Positions 9,255 to 23,328 are shown, counted from the first letter of the stretch. The stretch is 64,000 nt of DNA from an uncultured Caulobacterales bacterium (GCA_903837135.1 CAILTK010000051.1:113281-177280), one strand, 5' to 3'. Made by a program: numbers and translations. Notes: generated from the sequence alone by a model not told the origin.

Positions 9255-12110
9255 TCACCGCGGGCGGCCCAGATCAGCGCGGTCGAGGTCCAGCTGGGCG
9301 GCCGGAATGATCACCGCGTCCGGGTAACGGGCCTTCAGCTTGTCGGCGAACAGCCTGGCGTCGCCGACGATGATCAGGCTGAGCCGCGCGGGATCGGTGA
9401 GCTTCGCCGCCGCCGCCTGGGCCTCCGCCGGCGTCACGGCCGCGGTCTTGGTGGTGAAGCGGCCGATCTCGTCCAGGGGCACGCCGTTGATGGCGTAATC
9501 GGTCAGCAGATTGGCCAGCCCCGCCGAGGTCTCGATCTCGCGGCCGAACCCTCCGATCAGCGCCGCCTTGCGCGTTTCGAGCTCGGCCGGCGCGATGGGC
9601 TCCGCCCCGAGGGCCTTGTCCTGGGCGATCAGCAGGTCCGCCACCTCGACGGCGCTTTCGTTCTTGGTCGACGCCGAGGCGGTGAACAGGCCGCCGAACC
9701 GACGCTCGTCCACCCGGCTGTTGGCCCCGTAGGACAGGCCGCGCTTGACGCGGATTTCGAGGTTCAGCCGCGAGGAATAGCCGCCGCCAAGCACGCCGTT
9801 GGCGACCTCGACCTTGTAGTAGTCGGGATCGGACCGCTCGATCGACCGTCCGGCGATCGCCACCGACGCCTGGCCCGCGCCCGGCAGGTCGATCACCACC
9901 ACCCTGGGCTTTTCGGGCGCCAGCGTGGCCGGGGCCCGCGTCCCGGGGCCGCCGGCGGTCCAGCCGCCGAAGGCCTTTTCGGCCAGGGCGAAGGCCTGCT
10001 CCGGCGCAATGTCCCCCGTGATCACCAGGACGGCGCCCTCGGGCCGGAAGGCCGCCTTGTAGACCCCGACCAGGTCGTCGCGGGTCAGGCTCTTCACGGA
10101 CGCCGCCGTGCCGCCGGCCACCGCCCCGTAGCGGCCGTCGCCGAACACCAGGCGCGGGGCGACCATGCCGACGACGGCGCCGGGCTGCTTCATCGCCACC
10201 TGCAGTTCGTTGAGCTTCTGGGCGCGCCTGCGCTCCAGCTCCGCGCCGGCCAGGGTCGGGCGTTGCACCACGTCGGCCATGATCGGCAGGGTGTGGGCGA
10301 ACTCCTTGGACAGCACGGTCAGCACCACGCGGGACTGGTCATAGCCGGCCACGGCGCTGATAGAGCCGCCGGCCGCCTCGATCGTCGAGGCGATCTGATC
10401 GGCGGTGAGGCCGCCCGCCCCCTCGGTCAACAAAGCGGTCATCATGGCGCTGGTCCCGGGCTTGGCGTCGGCGGCCGCGCCCGACGGCACGGTCAGCTCG
10501 GCGCTTACCAGGGGCGCGGCGGCGGTGCGGGCCACGATCACCCGCAGGCCGTTGGCCAGCCGGCGTTCGGCCATGACCGGGGCCGCCACCGCCAGGGGGG
10601 CCGAAGGCCTGGGCTCCTCCCGCGGCAGGCTCGCCGGCGGCGGCGGGGCCGAAGCGCCGCCCGCCAGGGGCGCGCCGATGGCGTCGAGGACCGCGTCGGT
10701 GTCGGCGACCGGCGCGCCCTTGGGCCGGTCGCTCTCCGCCCGATAGCGCACCGTCACCCGCCGGTTCAGGGGCAGATAGGTGTTGGCCACCCGCATCACG
10801 TCCGCGGGCGTCACCGCCATGATCGCGGCGATGTCGGTGTTGGCGTGCGACGGGTCGCCCTCGAGGATGGCCGCCTCGCCAAGTTCGACGCCCCGTCCCA
10901 GCACGGTCTCGCGACCCTGCAGCTCGCTGGCGAGAAGCTGGTTCTTGGCCCGGGCCAGCTCGGCGGCGCCCACGGGCGCGGTTCTCAGCCGGGCGAGCGT
11001 GGCCAGGATCGCCGTCTCCCCCTCGTTCGGATCGTGCCCCGCGCTCATCACCGCGCCGACGTAGAACAGGCCGGGCTGCTGGTTCTGGCCGGGGTCGGAG
11101 AACACCTCCTGGGCGATCTGGCTCTTGTAGACCATCTCGCGATAGAGCCGCGACGACTTGCCGGTGGTCAGTATGCCGTCGAGCACCTTCAGCGGGGCCT
11201 GATCGGGGTCGCGGGCGTCGGGGATCAGCCAGGTCATCGCCACGGCCGGCAGGGGGACGGTCGGCCCATAGGTGTCCACGCTGCGGGCCCGGGTCCGCGC
11301 CGGCTCCTTGACGGCGACCCGCGGCAGAGGCGCGTTCGGGTTGCGGATCTGGCCGAAATCCTCGTCGATCAGCTGGTCGAGCGTGGCCTGGTCGAAGTTG
11401 CCGACCACCACCAGCGTGGCGTTGTCGGGCCGATAGTAGGTGTCGTGGAAGTTCCGGACGTCGCTGAGCGTCGCCGCGTCGAGGTCGGCGATCGAACCGA
11501 TGCTCGGCCGCCTGTAGGGGTGGATGGTGTAGGAGTTGATCGGAATGCTCAGGCGAAAGAAACGGCCGTAGGGGTCGGCAAGCACCCGTTGCCGCAGCTC
11601 CTCCTTCACCACGTCGCGTTCGGCGGCGAAGTTGGCCTGATCGACCGCCAGAGAGCTCATCCGTTCAGCTTCGGCCCACAGCAGCACCTTCAGGTGGTTG
11701 GCGGGAATGAGTTCGTAATAGTCGGTGAAGTCGTCGGCGGTGGACGCGTTGTTCTCGCCCCCCACGTCCTCGGTGATCCGGTCCATGTGTTCGGCCGGCA
11801 TGTCGCGCGTGGCCTTGAACATCATGTGCTCGAACAGGTGGGCGAAGCCCGAGCGGCCCCTGGGGTCGTCCTTGGCGCCGACGCCGTACCAGACCTGAAC
11901 GGTGACGTTCGGCGTCGTCTTGTCGAGCGCCGTCAGCACGCGCAGTCCGTTCGCCAGCCGGCGCTCCTTGAAAGGGATCGGCGGCACGGGATTGCTCGCC
12001 GTCGCCGGAACGGCGCGATGGACCGGCGTCCCGGCGGCGGTGGCGGCCAGGGGCGCGAGACTCGCGCACGCCAGCAGAACCAGGAGGGCGGGGTTCGTCG
12101 GGCGAGGCAT
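9255..12110 (-). CDS. M16 family zinc metalloprotease (two-domain, exported)
   Basis: A 951-residue pitrilysin-type peptidase. An export signal ([21 protein letters not shown]) is followed by an active M16 half with the inverted zinc motif H91-LFE-H95 and the distal glutamate E171 (ERDVVKEEL), exactly 76 residues after H95. The second half (from about residue 490, [16 protein letters not shown]) has the same fold but no HxxEH, as usual for the non-catalytic partner domain. The signal contains LLAC, so a lipoprotein is possible, but AATAAG also looks like a signal peptidase I site. An ATG at 12119 is an alternative start, and a longer one at 12185 would bury the signal peptide. Likely acts on peptides in the periplasm. 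Confidence 0.92.
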   Translation of the reverse strand: MPRPTNPALLVLLACASLAPLAATAAGTPVHRAVPATASNPVPPIPFKERRLANGLRVLTALDKTTPNVTVQVWYGVGAKDDPRGRSGFAHLFEHMMFKATRDMPAEHMDRITEDVGGENNASTADDFTDYYELIPANHLKVLLWAEAERMSSLAVDQANFAAERDVVKEELRQRVLADPYGRFFRLSIPINSYTIHPYRRPSIGSIADLDAATLSDVRNFHDTYYRPDNATLVVVGNFDQATLDQLIDEDFGQIRNPNAPLPRVAVKEPARTRARSVDTYGPTVPLPAVAMTWLIPDARDPDQAPLKVLDGILTTGKSSRLYREMVYKSQIAQEVFSDPGQNQQPGLFYVGAVMSAGHDPNEGETAILATLARLRTAPVGAAELARAKNQLLASELQGRETVLGRGVELGEAAILEGDPSHANTDIAAIMAVTPADVMRVANTYLPLNRRVTVRYRAESDRPKGAPVADTDAVLDAIGAPLAGGASAPPPPASLPREEPRPSAPLAVAAPVMAERRLANGLRVIVARTAAAPLVSAELTVPSGAAADAKPGTSAMMTALLTEGAGGLTADQIASTIEAAGGSISAVAGYDQSRVVLTVLSKEFAHTLPIMADVVQRPTLAGAELERRRAQKLNELQVAMKQPGAVVGMVAPRLVFGDGRYGAVAGGTAASVKSLTRDDLVGVYKAAFRPEGAVLVITGDIAPEQAFALAEKAFGGWTAGGPGTRAPATLAPEKPRVVVIDLPGAGQASVAIAGRSIERSDPDYYKVEVANGVLGGGYSSRLNLEIRVKRGLSYGANSRVDERRFGGLFTASASTKNESAVEVADLLIAQDKALGAEPIAPAELETRKAALIGGFGREIETSAGLANLLTDYAINGVPLDEIGRFTTKTAAVTPAEAQAAAAKLTDPARLSLIIVGDARLFADKLKARYPDAVIIPAAQLDLDRADLGRPR

Positions 12111-12226
12111 GGGCGACATTCCGAAACGCAGGGATCGGACTGTTAACACGGGCGATCCGCGCTCCGTTTCTAAACTTTCGGTCATGCGCCAGACCGGTCC
12201 TGGTCCCCCGCGCCTGGCCAGCGACT

Positions 12227-12709
12227 TCAGGCGGCGCTGGCTTCGGTGTCCTGATTCAGCAGGGCGTGGATGGCGTCGGCGTTGCGGGCCAGGCGGAGCT
12301 GCTGGCGCATCTCCTCGGACCGCAGCAGGCGCGAAACGCGCGCCAGGGCGCGCAGATGCTCGGAGCCGGCGTGCTCAGGCGCGAACAGGGCGAACAGCAG
12401 GTCCACCGGCTGATCGTCCACGGCGCCGAACGCCACCGGCGCGTCCAGGCGCACGAACACCGCCCGCATGCGGTCGAGGCCGGGCAGCCGGGCATGCGGC
12501 ACGGCCACGCCGCGGCCGACGCCCGTCGATCCCTGCGCCTCGCGCTCCACCAGCGCGTCGAACACCTCCGACGCCTTGAACGGCGGCAGTCCGGGTCGGA
12601 TGAAGGTGCGGGCGGCGATCTCGGCCACGGCGGCCAGCGCCTGACGCTTGCCGTCGGCGCTCGATCGGTGGGCGATTGCGGAGCGATCCAGCCAGTCGCC
12701 AATATCCAT
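12227..12709 (-). CDS. ptsN: PTS IIA-like nitrogen-regulatory protein (EIIA-Ntr)
   Basis: Phosphocarrier of the regulatory PTS-Ntr system that tunes potassium, nitrogen and PHB metabolism rather than sugar uptake. The 160-residue EIIA domain carries the phosphorylated histidine H72 in GVAVPHARLPG. The N-terminal MDIGDWLDRSAIAH region fits the family. The order rpoN, hpf, ptsN on the same strand is the conserved proteobacterial sigma-54 neighbourhood, which supports the assignment. There is a 123-bp spacer before it, so it may have its own promoter as well as read-through from hpf. Confidence 0.93.
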   Translation of the reverse strand: MDIGDWLDRSAIAHRSSADGKRQALAAVAEIAARTFIRPGLPPFKASEVFDALVEREAQGSTGVGRGVAVPHARLPGLDRMRAVFVRLDAPVAFGAVDDQPVDLLFALFAPEHAGSEHLRALARVSRLLRSEEMRQQLRLARNADAIHALLNQDTEASAA

Positions 12710-12832
12710 GAGGGTCTTGCTCCCAGGAGCTGCCAGAGCGCGGGCTATACCTGGCGAACGGATTCGCCAAGGATGCTTTCGACTCCGAAGATCACAATTA
12801 GTTTTATGAACGTCGAACGGGCGACGTCCTGC

Positions 12833-13492
12833 TCAGGCCTTGGCCAGACCGGCGTCGGGCCGATTAACGCGTGTGCGCGCCGGATCGATCCAGCCGATGT
12901 TGCCGTCCCCGCGGCGGTACACCACCGACAGGCCGCCGTGCGCGGCGTTGCGGAACAGCACCACCGGCGCGTCGGACAGGTCGAGCTCCATCACCGCCAT
13001 GGCGACCGACTGGCTTTTGATCTCCGCCTCGGTCTCGGCGATCACCATCGAGGCGGGCGCCCCGTCGGGAACGGCTGCTTCCGGCCAGTCCGCGTCGAAG
13101 TCCCCTTCCTCGTCGGCGCGCAGAACCACCAGCGGCGCCGTCTCGGCCGGGCCGCGCGGGCCGCCGTGGTGCGGATGGTGGTTCTTCAGCCGGCGCTTGT
13201 AGCGGCGGATGCGGGTTTCGAGCTTCTCCAGCGCCGCCGAAAACGCCGAATGGGCGTCGCCGCCGTCGCCGCTGGCGGCGAGCTGCTGGCCCATGGCCAG
13301 CCGCACCAGGATGTCGACGCTGACCCCGAACCGGTCCTTGGCCACCACCACCTCGGCCTCGCCGCCCTTGTCGAAATACTTGCCGACGCCGGCGTTCAGA
13401 TCATCGGTAATCCGCGTTCGGAGGGCCTCTCCCGTCTCCATCTGCTTGCCCGAAACCTGGACGTTCAGGGGGACGGAGGTTGATTTGGCCAT
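12833..13492 (-). CDS. hpf: ribosome hibernation promoting factor, long form
   Basis: Dimerises 70S ribosomes into inactive 100S particles under stress. The 219-residue protein has an N-terminal S30AE domain (NVQVSGKQMETGEALRTRI...), a charged His/Pro-rich linker (about residues 105-130, NHHPHHGGPRGP) and the C-terminal dimerisation domain (DAPVVLFRNAAHGGLSVVYRRGDGNIGWIDP). The start at 13492 has a GGAGG ribosome-binding site and brings the S30AE domain near the N-terminus. The ATG at 13537 (15 residues longer, AGGTGGA upstream) is equally well placed, so the start is uncertain. It lies downstream of rpoN. Confidence 0.93.
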   Translation of the reverse strand: MAKSTSVPLNVQVSGKQMETGEALRTRITDDLNAGVGKYFDKGGEAEVVVAKDRFGVSVDILVRLAMGQQLAASGDGGDAHSAFSAALEKLETRIRRYKRRLKNHHPHHGGPRGPAETAPLVVLRADEEGDFDADWPEAAVPDGAPASMVIAETEAEIKSQSVAMAVMELDLSDAPVVLFRNAAHGGLSVVYRRGDGNIGWIDPARTRVNRPDAGLAKA

Positions 13493-13665
13493 GGATGCGC
13501 CCTCCAAGGGGCTGTTGATCGCGGTCGCCTTAGCCATTGCGTTCCACCTGAGGGTAAGTGTCAAGACTTTGAGTGCAGGGCGGTTTACGCCCCGCCCCTT
13601 CAGTCAACGCCGTGGCCATGGCGAGGTTCATCGCGCCACGCTTTGAGGTGGATCATGGCGCCGGT

Positions 13666-15204
13666 TCAGCAGGCCTGCTTGTAGGCCCGCTTGCGGTCGA
13701 GCGACGACGGAATGCGCAGCGCCTCGCGGTATTTGGCGACGGTGCGCCGGGCGATGTCGATCCCGGTCTCCTTGAGGATTTCGACGATCCGGTCGTCCGA
13801 CAGCACGTCGCGCCCGCCGCGCTCGCTGTCGATCAGGGTCTTGATCTTGTGACGCACGGCCTCGGCCGAATGGGCGGCGCCGCCATCCGACGAGGCGATC
13901 GAGGAGGTGAAGAAGAACTTCAGCTCGAACACCCCCCGCGGGGTCGACATGTATTTGTTGGAGGTCACCCGGCTGACGGTGGATTCGTGCATGCCGATGG
14001 CGTCCGCCACCGTCTTCAGGTTCAGGGGACGCAGGTGTTCGACGCCGAACGCCAGGAAGCCGTCCTGCTGGCGCACGATCTCTGAGGATACCTTCAGGAT
14101 GGTCTTGGCGCGCTGGTCGAGGCTCTTCACCAGCCAGTTGGCCGAGGCCAGGCAGTCGGCGACGAACACCTTCTCCTGATCCGAACGGGCCCCGCGCGAC
14201 ACGGTCGCGTGATAGCGCTGGTCGACCAGGACGCGCGGCAGGGTGTCGGTGTTGAGCTCCACCCGCCAGCCGGCGAGCTTGTCCTCGCGCACGTGCACGT
14301 CGGGGATCACCGAGGTAGTGGGCTCGCCCCCGAAGGCGGCGCCCGGCCGGGGGGTCAACGCGCGAAGTTCGCCGATCATCTCGCGCAGGTCTTCCTCGTC
14401 GACCCCGCAGGCGCGCTTCAGGCCGGCCATGTCGCGGCGGGCGAGGAGCTCCAGATTGCCCAGCAGGGCCTCCATGGCCGGATCGCAGCGATCGAGCTCC
14501 TGCAGCTGCAGGCGCAGGCATTCGGGGACGTCGCGGGCGAACACGCCGGTGGGTTCGAACCCCTGGCAGCGCTTCAGCACCGCCTCGACCAGGGTCACGG
14601 CGCAACCGAGGCGGTCGGCGACCTCGTCGGTGGAGGCGCGCAGATAGCCGCCCTCGTCCACCGCGCCGATCAGGGCGAAGGCCACGGCCCGTTCGGCCGG
14701 GCTGAAGCCGCACAGGGCCGTCTGGTCCTCGAGATGCTCGGCCAGGGTCTTTTCGCGGGTCAGCGCGCCTTCGAAACCTTCGCCGTCGGTGTCGAACGAG
14801 CCCGAGCGGCTGGCCTTTGACCAGTCCACCGCTCCGCCTCCGTCGCCGGCGGTGGAGCCCTGCGTGGCCGCCTGGGCCGCGTCGCCGGCGTCGCCGGTCG
14901 CCCGGTCGCCGGGCGCGGCGTCGGCATAGAGATCGTCGTGGCGGGCGTCGAGGTCGGCTTCGGCGGCGCCGCCCGGGGCTTCGTCGAACCGATCGGACAC
15001 CAGAGCCTCTTCGGCCGCGCGCTCGGGCTGGCTGATCTCCTCGCGCTCGTCGCGCGCCAACAGGGGGTTCTTCTCGAGCTCGGCGTCCACGAAGGCGTCG
15101 AGCTCGAGGTTGGAGAGCTGCAACAGCTTGATCGCTTGCTGCAGTTGCGGCGTGATGACCAGCGACTGGCCCTGCCGAATCTCGAGACGTGCACCGAGCG
15201 CCAC
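13666..15204 (-). CDS. rpoN: RNA polymerase sigma-54 factor
   Basis: Alternative sigma factor for enhancer-dependent promoters (nitrogen, flagella and stalk genes in this group). The 512-residue product has region I (SLVITPQLQQAIKLLQLSNLEL, activator response), an acidic low-complexity region II (about residues 55-140), a core-binding region, and ends with the DNA-binding RpoN box ARRTVAKYRE. The start is GTG at 15204. Its upstream neighbour here is mutS with a 70-bp spacer, instead of the lptA-lptB genes that often precede rpoN in proteobacteria. hpf and ptsN follow. Confidence 0.96.
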   Translation of the reverse strand: MALGARLEIRQGQSLVITPQLQQAIKLLQLSNLELDAFVDAELEKNPLLARDEREEISQPERAAEEALVSDRFDEAPGGAAEADLDARHDDLYADAAPGDRATGDAGDAAQAATQGSTAGDGGGAVDWSKASRSGSFDTDGEGFEGALTREKTLAEHLEDQTALCGFSPAERAVAFALIGAVDEGGYLRASTDEVADRLGCAVTLVEAVLKRCQGFEPTGVFARDVPECLRLQLQELDRCDPAMEALLGNLELLARRDMAGLKRACGVDEEDLREMIGELRALTPRPGAAFGGEPTTSVIPDVHVREDKLAGWRVELNTDTLPRVLVDQRYHATVSRGARSDQEKVFVADCLASANWLVKSLDQRAKTILKVSSEIVRQQDGFLAFGVEHLRPLNLKTVADAIGMHESTVSRVTSNKYMSTPRGVFELKFFFTSSIASSDGGAAHSAEAVRHKIKTLIDSERGGRDVLSDDRIVEILKETGIDIARRTVAKYREALRIPSSLDRKRAYKQAC

Positions 15205-15274
15205 CTGCGCCCCCTTTGGCCTGTTTCTTGCGTCAGCCTAGACGCCAGTCCTCAGCGATCGGTTAATGGCGGGG

Positions 15275-17977
<2,703 letters not shown>

Positions 17978-18107
17978 TCGCCCTGGTTAACCTGCTGCGC
18001 GGGGTCGGCAAAGGCGGCGCCGCGCCGCTCCACAGGTTTGATGGCGTCGCCGCTTCGTTGCGATTTTGTTCTCTTGCCGTATGCTGCGAAGGTCAAGGGA
18101 GGACATC

Positions 18108-18740
18108 ATGGCCGAAACGCTCACCTTCTACACCAACCCCATGTCGCGCGGGCAGATCGTCCGCTGGATGCTCGAGGAGGTCGGCCAGCCGTACGAGACC
18201 GAGGTGCTCGACTACGCCTCGACCATGAAGCAGCCCGCCTATCTGGCGATCAACCCGATGGGCAAGGTGCCGGCGATCCGGCATGGCGACGCGGTGGTGA
18301 CCGAATGCGCCGCCATCTGCGCCTACCTCGCCGACGCCTTTCCCGAGGCCGGCCTGGCGCCGCCGCCGACCAGCAAGGCGCGGGCGCCCTACTATCGCTG
18401 GCTGTTCTTCGCGGCGGGCTGCGTCGAGCCGGCGGCGAGCAACAAGTCGGCCGGCTTTATCCCGACCGACCAGCAGCGGCGGATGTTCGGCTATGGCTCG
18501 TACGAGCAGACCCTCGACGCGCTCGAGGGCGCGGTGTCCGAGGTCGAGTACCTGGCCGGCGGCAGGTTCAGCGCGGCGGACGTCTATGTCGGCTCCCAGC
18601 TCGGCTTCGGCATGACCTTCGGCACGATCGAAAAGCGCCCGGCCTTCGAGACCTATCTCGGCCGGCTGACCGGACGTCCGGCCCACCAGAGGGCCAGGGA
18701 GATCGACGGCAAGCTGATCGCCGAGATGCAGAAGGCGTGA
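18108..18740 (+). CDS. glutathione S-transferase family protein
   Basis: A 210-residue GST. The thioredoxin-like N-terminal domain begins LTFYTNPMSRGQIVRWMLEE, has the cis-proline loop MGKVPAI and the glutathione gamma-glutamyl contact region VTECAAICAYLAD. An all-helical C-terminal domain with GGRFSAADVYVGS follows. The catalytic residue is not certain: S13 or Y8 in YTNPMSRG are the candidates. The substrate is unknown. The start at 18108 has an excellent GGGAGG Shine-Dalgarno 5 nt upstream. The stop overlaps the ybgC start by 4 bp (GTGA), so the two are translationally coupled. Confidence 0.92.
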   Translation: MAETLTFYTNPMSRGQIVRWMLEEVGQPYETEVLDYASTMKQPAYLAINPMGKVPAIRHGDAVVTECAAICAYLADAFPEAGLAPPPTSKARAPYYRWLFFAAGCVEPAASNKSAGFIPTDQQRRMFGYGSYEQTLDALEGAVSEVEYLAGGRFSAADVYVGSQLGFGMTFGTIEKRPAFETYLGRLTGRPAHQRAREIDGKLIAEMQKA

Positions 18741-19189
18741 TCGGCGGCGCGGGAGAGCCCTCGGCGGGCTGGTTCGAAGGGCGGGAGCACTTCCTGCCGG
18801 TGCGGGTCTATTACGAGGACACCGACTTCACCGGCGTGGTCTACCACGCCAACTATGTCCGCTATTTCGAGCGCGGCCGGTCGGATTTCCTGCGGCTGGC
18901 CGGCGTCGGCCACGCCGACCTGCTCGACCGAGAGGATCCCGCCGCCTTCGTCGTGACCCGGCTGGTGATCGATTTCAGGCGCCCCGGCCGGATCGACGAC
19001 GCCCTTTTGGTGCGCACCACCTATGACGTGTTCAAGGGCGCGCGACTTGAGGTGAGCCAGTCCCTGCTGCGCGGCGACCAGCTGCTGGCCACGGCCGACG
19101 TGCACGCCGCCTGCATCCACCTCGACGGCCGCCCCCGCCGCCCCCCGGCGGTGCTGGGCGAGAAGCTGGGTCGGTTTTTGCTGGCCTAG
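18737..19189 (+). CDS. ybgC: YbgC-type acyl-CoA thioesterase
   Basis: A hot-dog-fold thioesterase of 150 residues. The motif VRVYYEDTDFTGVVYHANYVRYFERGRSDFLR includes the conserved catalytic Asp (EDTDFTG) and matches the tol-pal-associated YbgC subgroup, which hydrolyses short-chain acyl-CoA or acyl-ACP and contacts the envelope machinery. The GTG at 18737 overlaps the preceding stop and gives the correct family length. In most proteobacteria tolQ follows directly; here the next gene is on the opposite strand, so this copy is separated from the tol-pal operon and paired with a GST instead. Confidence 0.9.
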   Translation: MIGGAGEPSAGWFEGREHFLPVRVYYEDTDFTGVVYHANYVRYFERGRSDFLRLAGVGHADLLDREDPAAFVVTRLVIDFRRPGRIDDALLVRTTYDVFKGARLEVSQSLLRGDQLLATADVHAACIHLDGRPRRPPAVLGEKLGRFLLA

Positions 19190-19202
19190 GCTGGTGCGAC
19201 GA

Positions 19203-19288
19203 CCTCGTCCTTCGAGGCTTCGCTTCGCACCTCAGGACGAGGCCGAATTCGGGGCCGGCATCGATGAAGGTCGCCTCATCCTGAGGCG
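19203..19288. repeat. dispersed palindromic element between convergent ybgC and ferredoxin
   Basis: Holds a 9-bp stem CCTCGTCCT/AGGACGAGG (19203-19211 with 19234-19242), extended inside by GAGG/CCTC, and a second 7-bp hairpin CGCCTCA/TGAGGCG (19272-19288). The wording resembles high-copy intergenic palindromes of Caulobacter-like genomes. No T-run follows either arm. Confidence 0.55.
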
Positions 19289-19300
19289 CCCGCGCCTGCC

Positions 19301-20894
<1,594 letters not shown>

Positions 20895-21015
20895 TCAGCG
20901 CCTCCGCGACCCTTGCCAGGCATTGAATGACGCAGGCGTCACCTTTGGGCAAGTCCTCTTCGCTCCAGCGCCTTAGCGCATAGGCGCCGCAATCGCCATG
21001 GCCTAAAGCGGGTGG

Positions 21016-21474
21016 ATGAGCGTGCTGGTCCTGCCGGACGAAAAGGCCACCGAGGAGCTCGGCCGCGCCGTGGCCGGGCGGCTACGGGCGGGCGAGGCGG
21101 TCTGCCTGTACGGTCCGCTGGGCGCCGGCAAGTCGACGCTGGCCCGCGCGCTGGTTCGTGCGCTGACCCACGACGCCGAAGAGGTGCCGAGCCCGACCTT
21201 CACCCTGGTGCAGACCTACCCGGGCGCGAGGTTCCCGCTGGCGCATTTCGATCTCTACCGATTGAAGACGGCCGACGAGGCGGACGAACTCGGCCTGGAC
21301 GAGGCGCTGGACGTCGGCGCCGCGGTGATCGAGTGGCCCGAACGGCTTGGGCAGGCCTTGCCTCGCGACCGGCTGGCGATCCACCTTGCCCAGGGCGAGT
21401 CGGATGGCGCACGGACGGCGCGGACCGAAGGGTTCGGCGCCTGGAGCGGAAGGGATCGGTTTGACGCGGGTTGA
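21016..21474 (+). CDS. tsaE: tRNA threonylcarbamoyladenosine biosynthesis ATPase TsaE
   Basis: ATPase partner of TsaB/TsaD in making t6A37 on ANN-decoding tRNAs. The 152-residue product has Walker A GPLGAGKST, the SPTFTLVQTY switch region and the FDLYRL and VIEWPE motifs that define the family. It is the first gene of a six-gene run (tsaE, amgK, murU, addB, addA, trxA). The next gene starts 14 bp before its stop. ATG at 21016. Confidence 0.95.
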   Translation: MSVLVLPDEKATEELGRAVAGRLRAGEAVCLYGPLGAGKSTLARALVRALTHDAEEVPSPTFTLVQTYPGARFPLAHFDLYRLKTADEADELGLDEALDVGAAVIEWPERLGQALPRDRLAIHLAQGESDGARTARTEGFGAWSGRDRFDAG

Positions 21475-22597
21475 GGCCAAGACGGAGGCGCGGGAGACTG
21501 AGAGGGTCGCCTTCCTGCAGCGAAGCGGGGTCGGCGATGCGCGCCGCGCGCCGATGGGCGGGGACGCCTCCACCCGCGCCTATGAGCGGCTTTATCTGAC
21601 CGACGGCTCGACGCGTGTGTTCATGGACCAGCCGCCGGCGTTCGAAACCGCCGTCGCTCCGCCCGAGGCGACGCCCGACGAGCGCCGGGCCATGGGCTAC
21701 AACGCCCTCGCCCGGCTGGCCGGCGGTCGGGTCGACGCCTTCGTCGCCGTCGCCGCCTATCTTCGGTCGCGCGGGTTTTCGACGCCGCGGATCGACGCCT
21801 TCGACACCGAACAGGGCTTCGCCGTGCTCGAGGATCTCGGCGACGGCCTTTTCGCCCGGCTGATCGAGCAGGGCCAGGACCCCTCGCCGCTGTACGAGGC
21901 GGCGACCGATCTGCAGATCGCCCTGCATGCCGAACCTCCGCCCGCGGTGCTGGAGACCGACGGCGCGCGGTGGCCGCTGTCGACCTACGACGACCTGGCG
22001 CTGCGCACCTACACCGAGATGTTCCTCGAATGGTGGCCTCGCTACGCGGAGCGGGAGCCTCTTCCGGCTGAGGCCGCCGCCGACTGGGAGCGCCTGGCCG
22101 CGCCGATCCGCCAACGGGCCGAGGCGGGCGCGAGCGTGTTCGCCCATCGCGACTACCACGCCGAGAACCTGCTCTGGCTCCCAGAGCGGCAGGGCCTGGC
22201 CCGCGTCGGCCTGCTCGACTTCCAGGACGCGGTGAGGGCCCACCCGGCCTGGGACCTGCTGCACCTGCTGCAGGACGCGCGCCGCGATGTGGCCCCGGCG
22301 CTCGAGGCCGCCATGCTCGACCGGTACCTCGCCGCGCGTCCGGATCTCGACCGGGAGCAGTTCCTGTCCGACTACCGCGGTCTGGCCGCTCTGAACGCCG
22401 CGCGCATCCTCGGCCCGATCTTCGCGCGCCAGGTGGTCGCCTTCGGCAAGCGCCGCTACATCGACTTCATGCCGCGCACCTGGGGCTATCTGGAGCGCAA
22501 CCTCGCGCATCCCGACCTGGCGCCGCTCAAGGCCTGGTTCGACCGGTGGATCCCGCCGGAGACCCGCCCGCGGTCCGGGCCGGCGTCCGGCGCGTGA
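21461..22597 (+). CDS. amgK: N-acetylmuramate/N-acetylglucosamine kinase-like phosphotransferase
   Basis: A 378-residue aminoglycoside-phosphotransferase-fold kinase with the Brenner motif HRDYHAENLLWL and the metal-binding LLDFQDAV. Followed immediately by a MurU-like nucleotidyltransferase, it fits AmgK, which phosphorylates anomeric N-acetylmuramate so that UDP-MurNAc can be rebuilt from wall turnover products, bypassing the fosfomycin-sensitive MurA step. I chose the TTG at 21461 (GGAAGGGA upstream), overlapping tsaE by 14 bp; the open frame extends upstream only inside tsaE. Its stop overlaps the murU GTG start. Assignment is by motif and context. Confidence 0.83.
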   Translation: MTRVEAKTEARETERVAFLQRSGVGDARRAPMGGDASTRAYERLYLTDGSTRVFMDQPPAFETAVAPPEATPDERRAMGYNALARLAGGRVDAFVAVAAYLRSRGFSTPRIDAFDTEQGFAVLEDLGDGLFARLIEQGQDPSPLYEAATDLQIALHAEPPPAVLETDGARWPLSTYDDLALRTYTEMFLEWWPRYAEREPLPAEAAADWERLAAPIRQRAEAGASVFAHRDYHAENLLWLPERQGLARVGLLDFQDAVRAHPAWDLLHLLQDARRDVAPALEAAMLDRYLAARPDLDREQFLSDYRGLAALNAARILGPIFARQVVAFGKRRYIDFMPRTWGYLERNLAHPDLAPLKAWFDRWIPPETRPRSGPASGA

Positions 22598-23328
22598 GCG
22601 CGCCTCCCAAAACGGCCATGGTGCTGGCCGCCGGCCTCGGCACCCGTCTGCGCCCGCTCACCGACGACCGGCCCAAGGCCCTGGTCGAGGTCGGCGGCCG
22701 CGCCCTGATCGACCATATGCTCGACCGGCTGGCCGACGCGGGCGTGGAGCGGGCGGTGGTCAACGTGCACGCCTTCGCCGACCGGCTGGTGGACCATCTT
22801 GCGGCGCGGACGGCGCCGCGCATCGCCATCTCCGACGAACGCGATCACCCGGTCCCGCTGGAGACCGGGGGCGGGATCAAGCGGGCGCGCGACCTGCTCG
22901 GCGACGCGCCGATCCTGGTGGCGAACATCGACAGCGTGTGGATCGAGGACGGCGAGCCGCCCGCCGCGGCCATCCGAAGTCTCTGCGGCGGCTTCGATCC
23001 GGCCGTCGAGACGGCTCGGCTGATGCTGGCGCGGATGGAGCGCACCTTCGGCTTCGACGGACCCGGCGACTTCTTCATGGACGACGCCGCCCGTCTGGTC
23101 CCCCGCCGGGTCAGTGGCGCGCCGGCTGCGCCGCTCAACTACATGGGGGTCCACATCGTCGATCCACGCCCGATCTACGCCCACCCCGAGACCGCCTTCG
23201 GCCTGTTTCAGCTGTGGGTCGGCTGGGCCGCCGCCGGGCGGCTCGCCGGCCAGGTGATGGAAGGCGACTGGATGCACGTGGGCGATCCGGACGCCCTGGA
23301 CGCCGCCGAACGACGCCTGTCGCGATGA
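22594..23328 (+). CDS. murU: MurU-like N-acetylmuramate-1-phosphate uridylyltransferase
   Basis: A 244-residue sugar nucleotidyltransferase with the GT-A signature LAAGLGTRLRPLTDDRPKALVEV at the N-terminus, the metal-binding region VANIDSVW, and NYMGVHIVDPRPIY later. Next to AmgK it most likely makes UDP-MurNAc from MurNAc-1-phosphate. The canonical catalytic aspartate region reads NID rather than NSD, a common variant. The GTG at 22594 overlaps the amgK stop (GTGA). Its own stop lies inside the first copy of a 15-bp tandem duplication that also carries the addB start. Confidence 0.83.
   Translation: MSAPPKTAMVLAAGLGTRLRPLTDDRPKALVEVGGRALIDHMLDRLADAGVERAVVNVHAFADRLVDHLAARTAPRIAISDERDHPVPLETGGGIKRARDLLGDAPILVANIDSVWIEDGEPPAAAIRSLCGGFDPAVETARLMLARMERTFGFDGPGDFFMDDAARLVPRRVSGAPAAPLNYMGVHIVDPRPIYAHPETAFGLFQLWVGWAAAGRLAGQVMEGDWMHVGDPDALDAAERRLSR

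Noticed and set aside
9186..12146. Long plus-strand open frame opposite the M16 protease
   Set aside because: Antisense shadow: the translation is rich in Arg, Gly, Ala and His with no motif, while the opposite frame carries HxxEH and a signal peptide. The same reasoning removes long antisense frames over polA, metK, mutS, tal-pgi and the M13 peptidase.
12120..12185. Longer N-terminus of the M16 protease from ATG 12185
   Set aside because: It would place 25 polar residues before the hydrophobic export signal, which is unlikely for a secreted enzyme.
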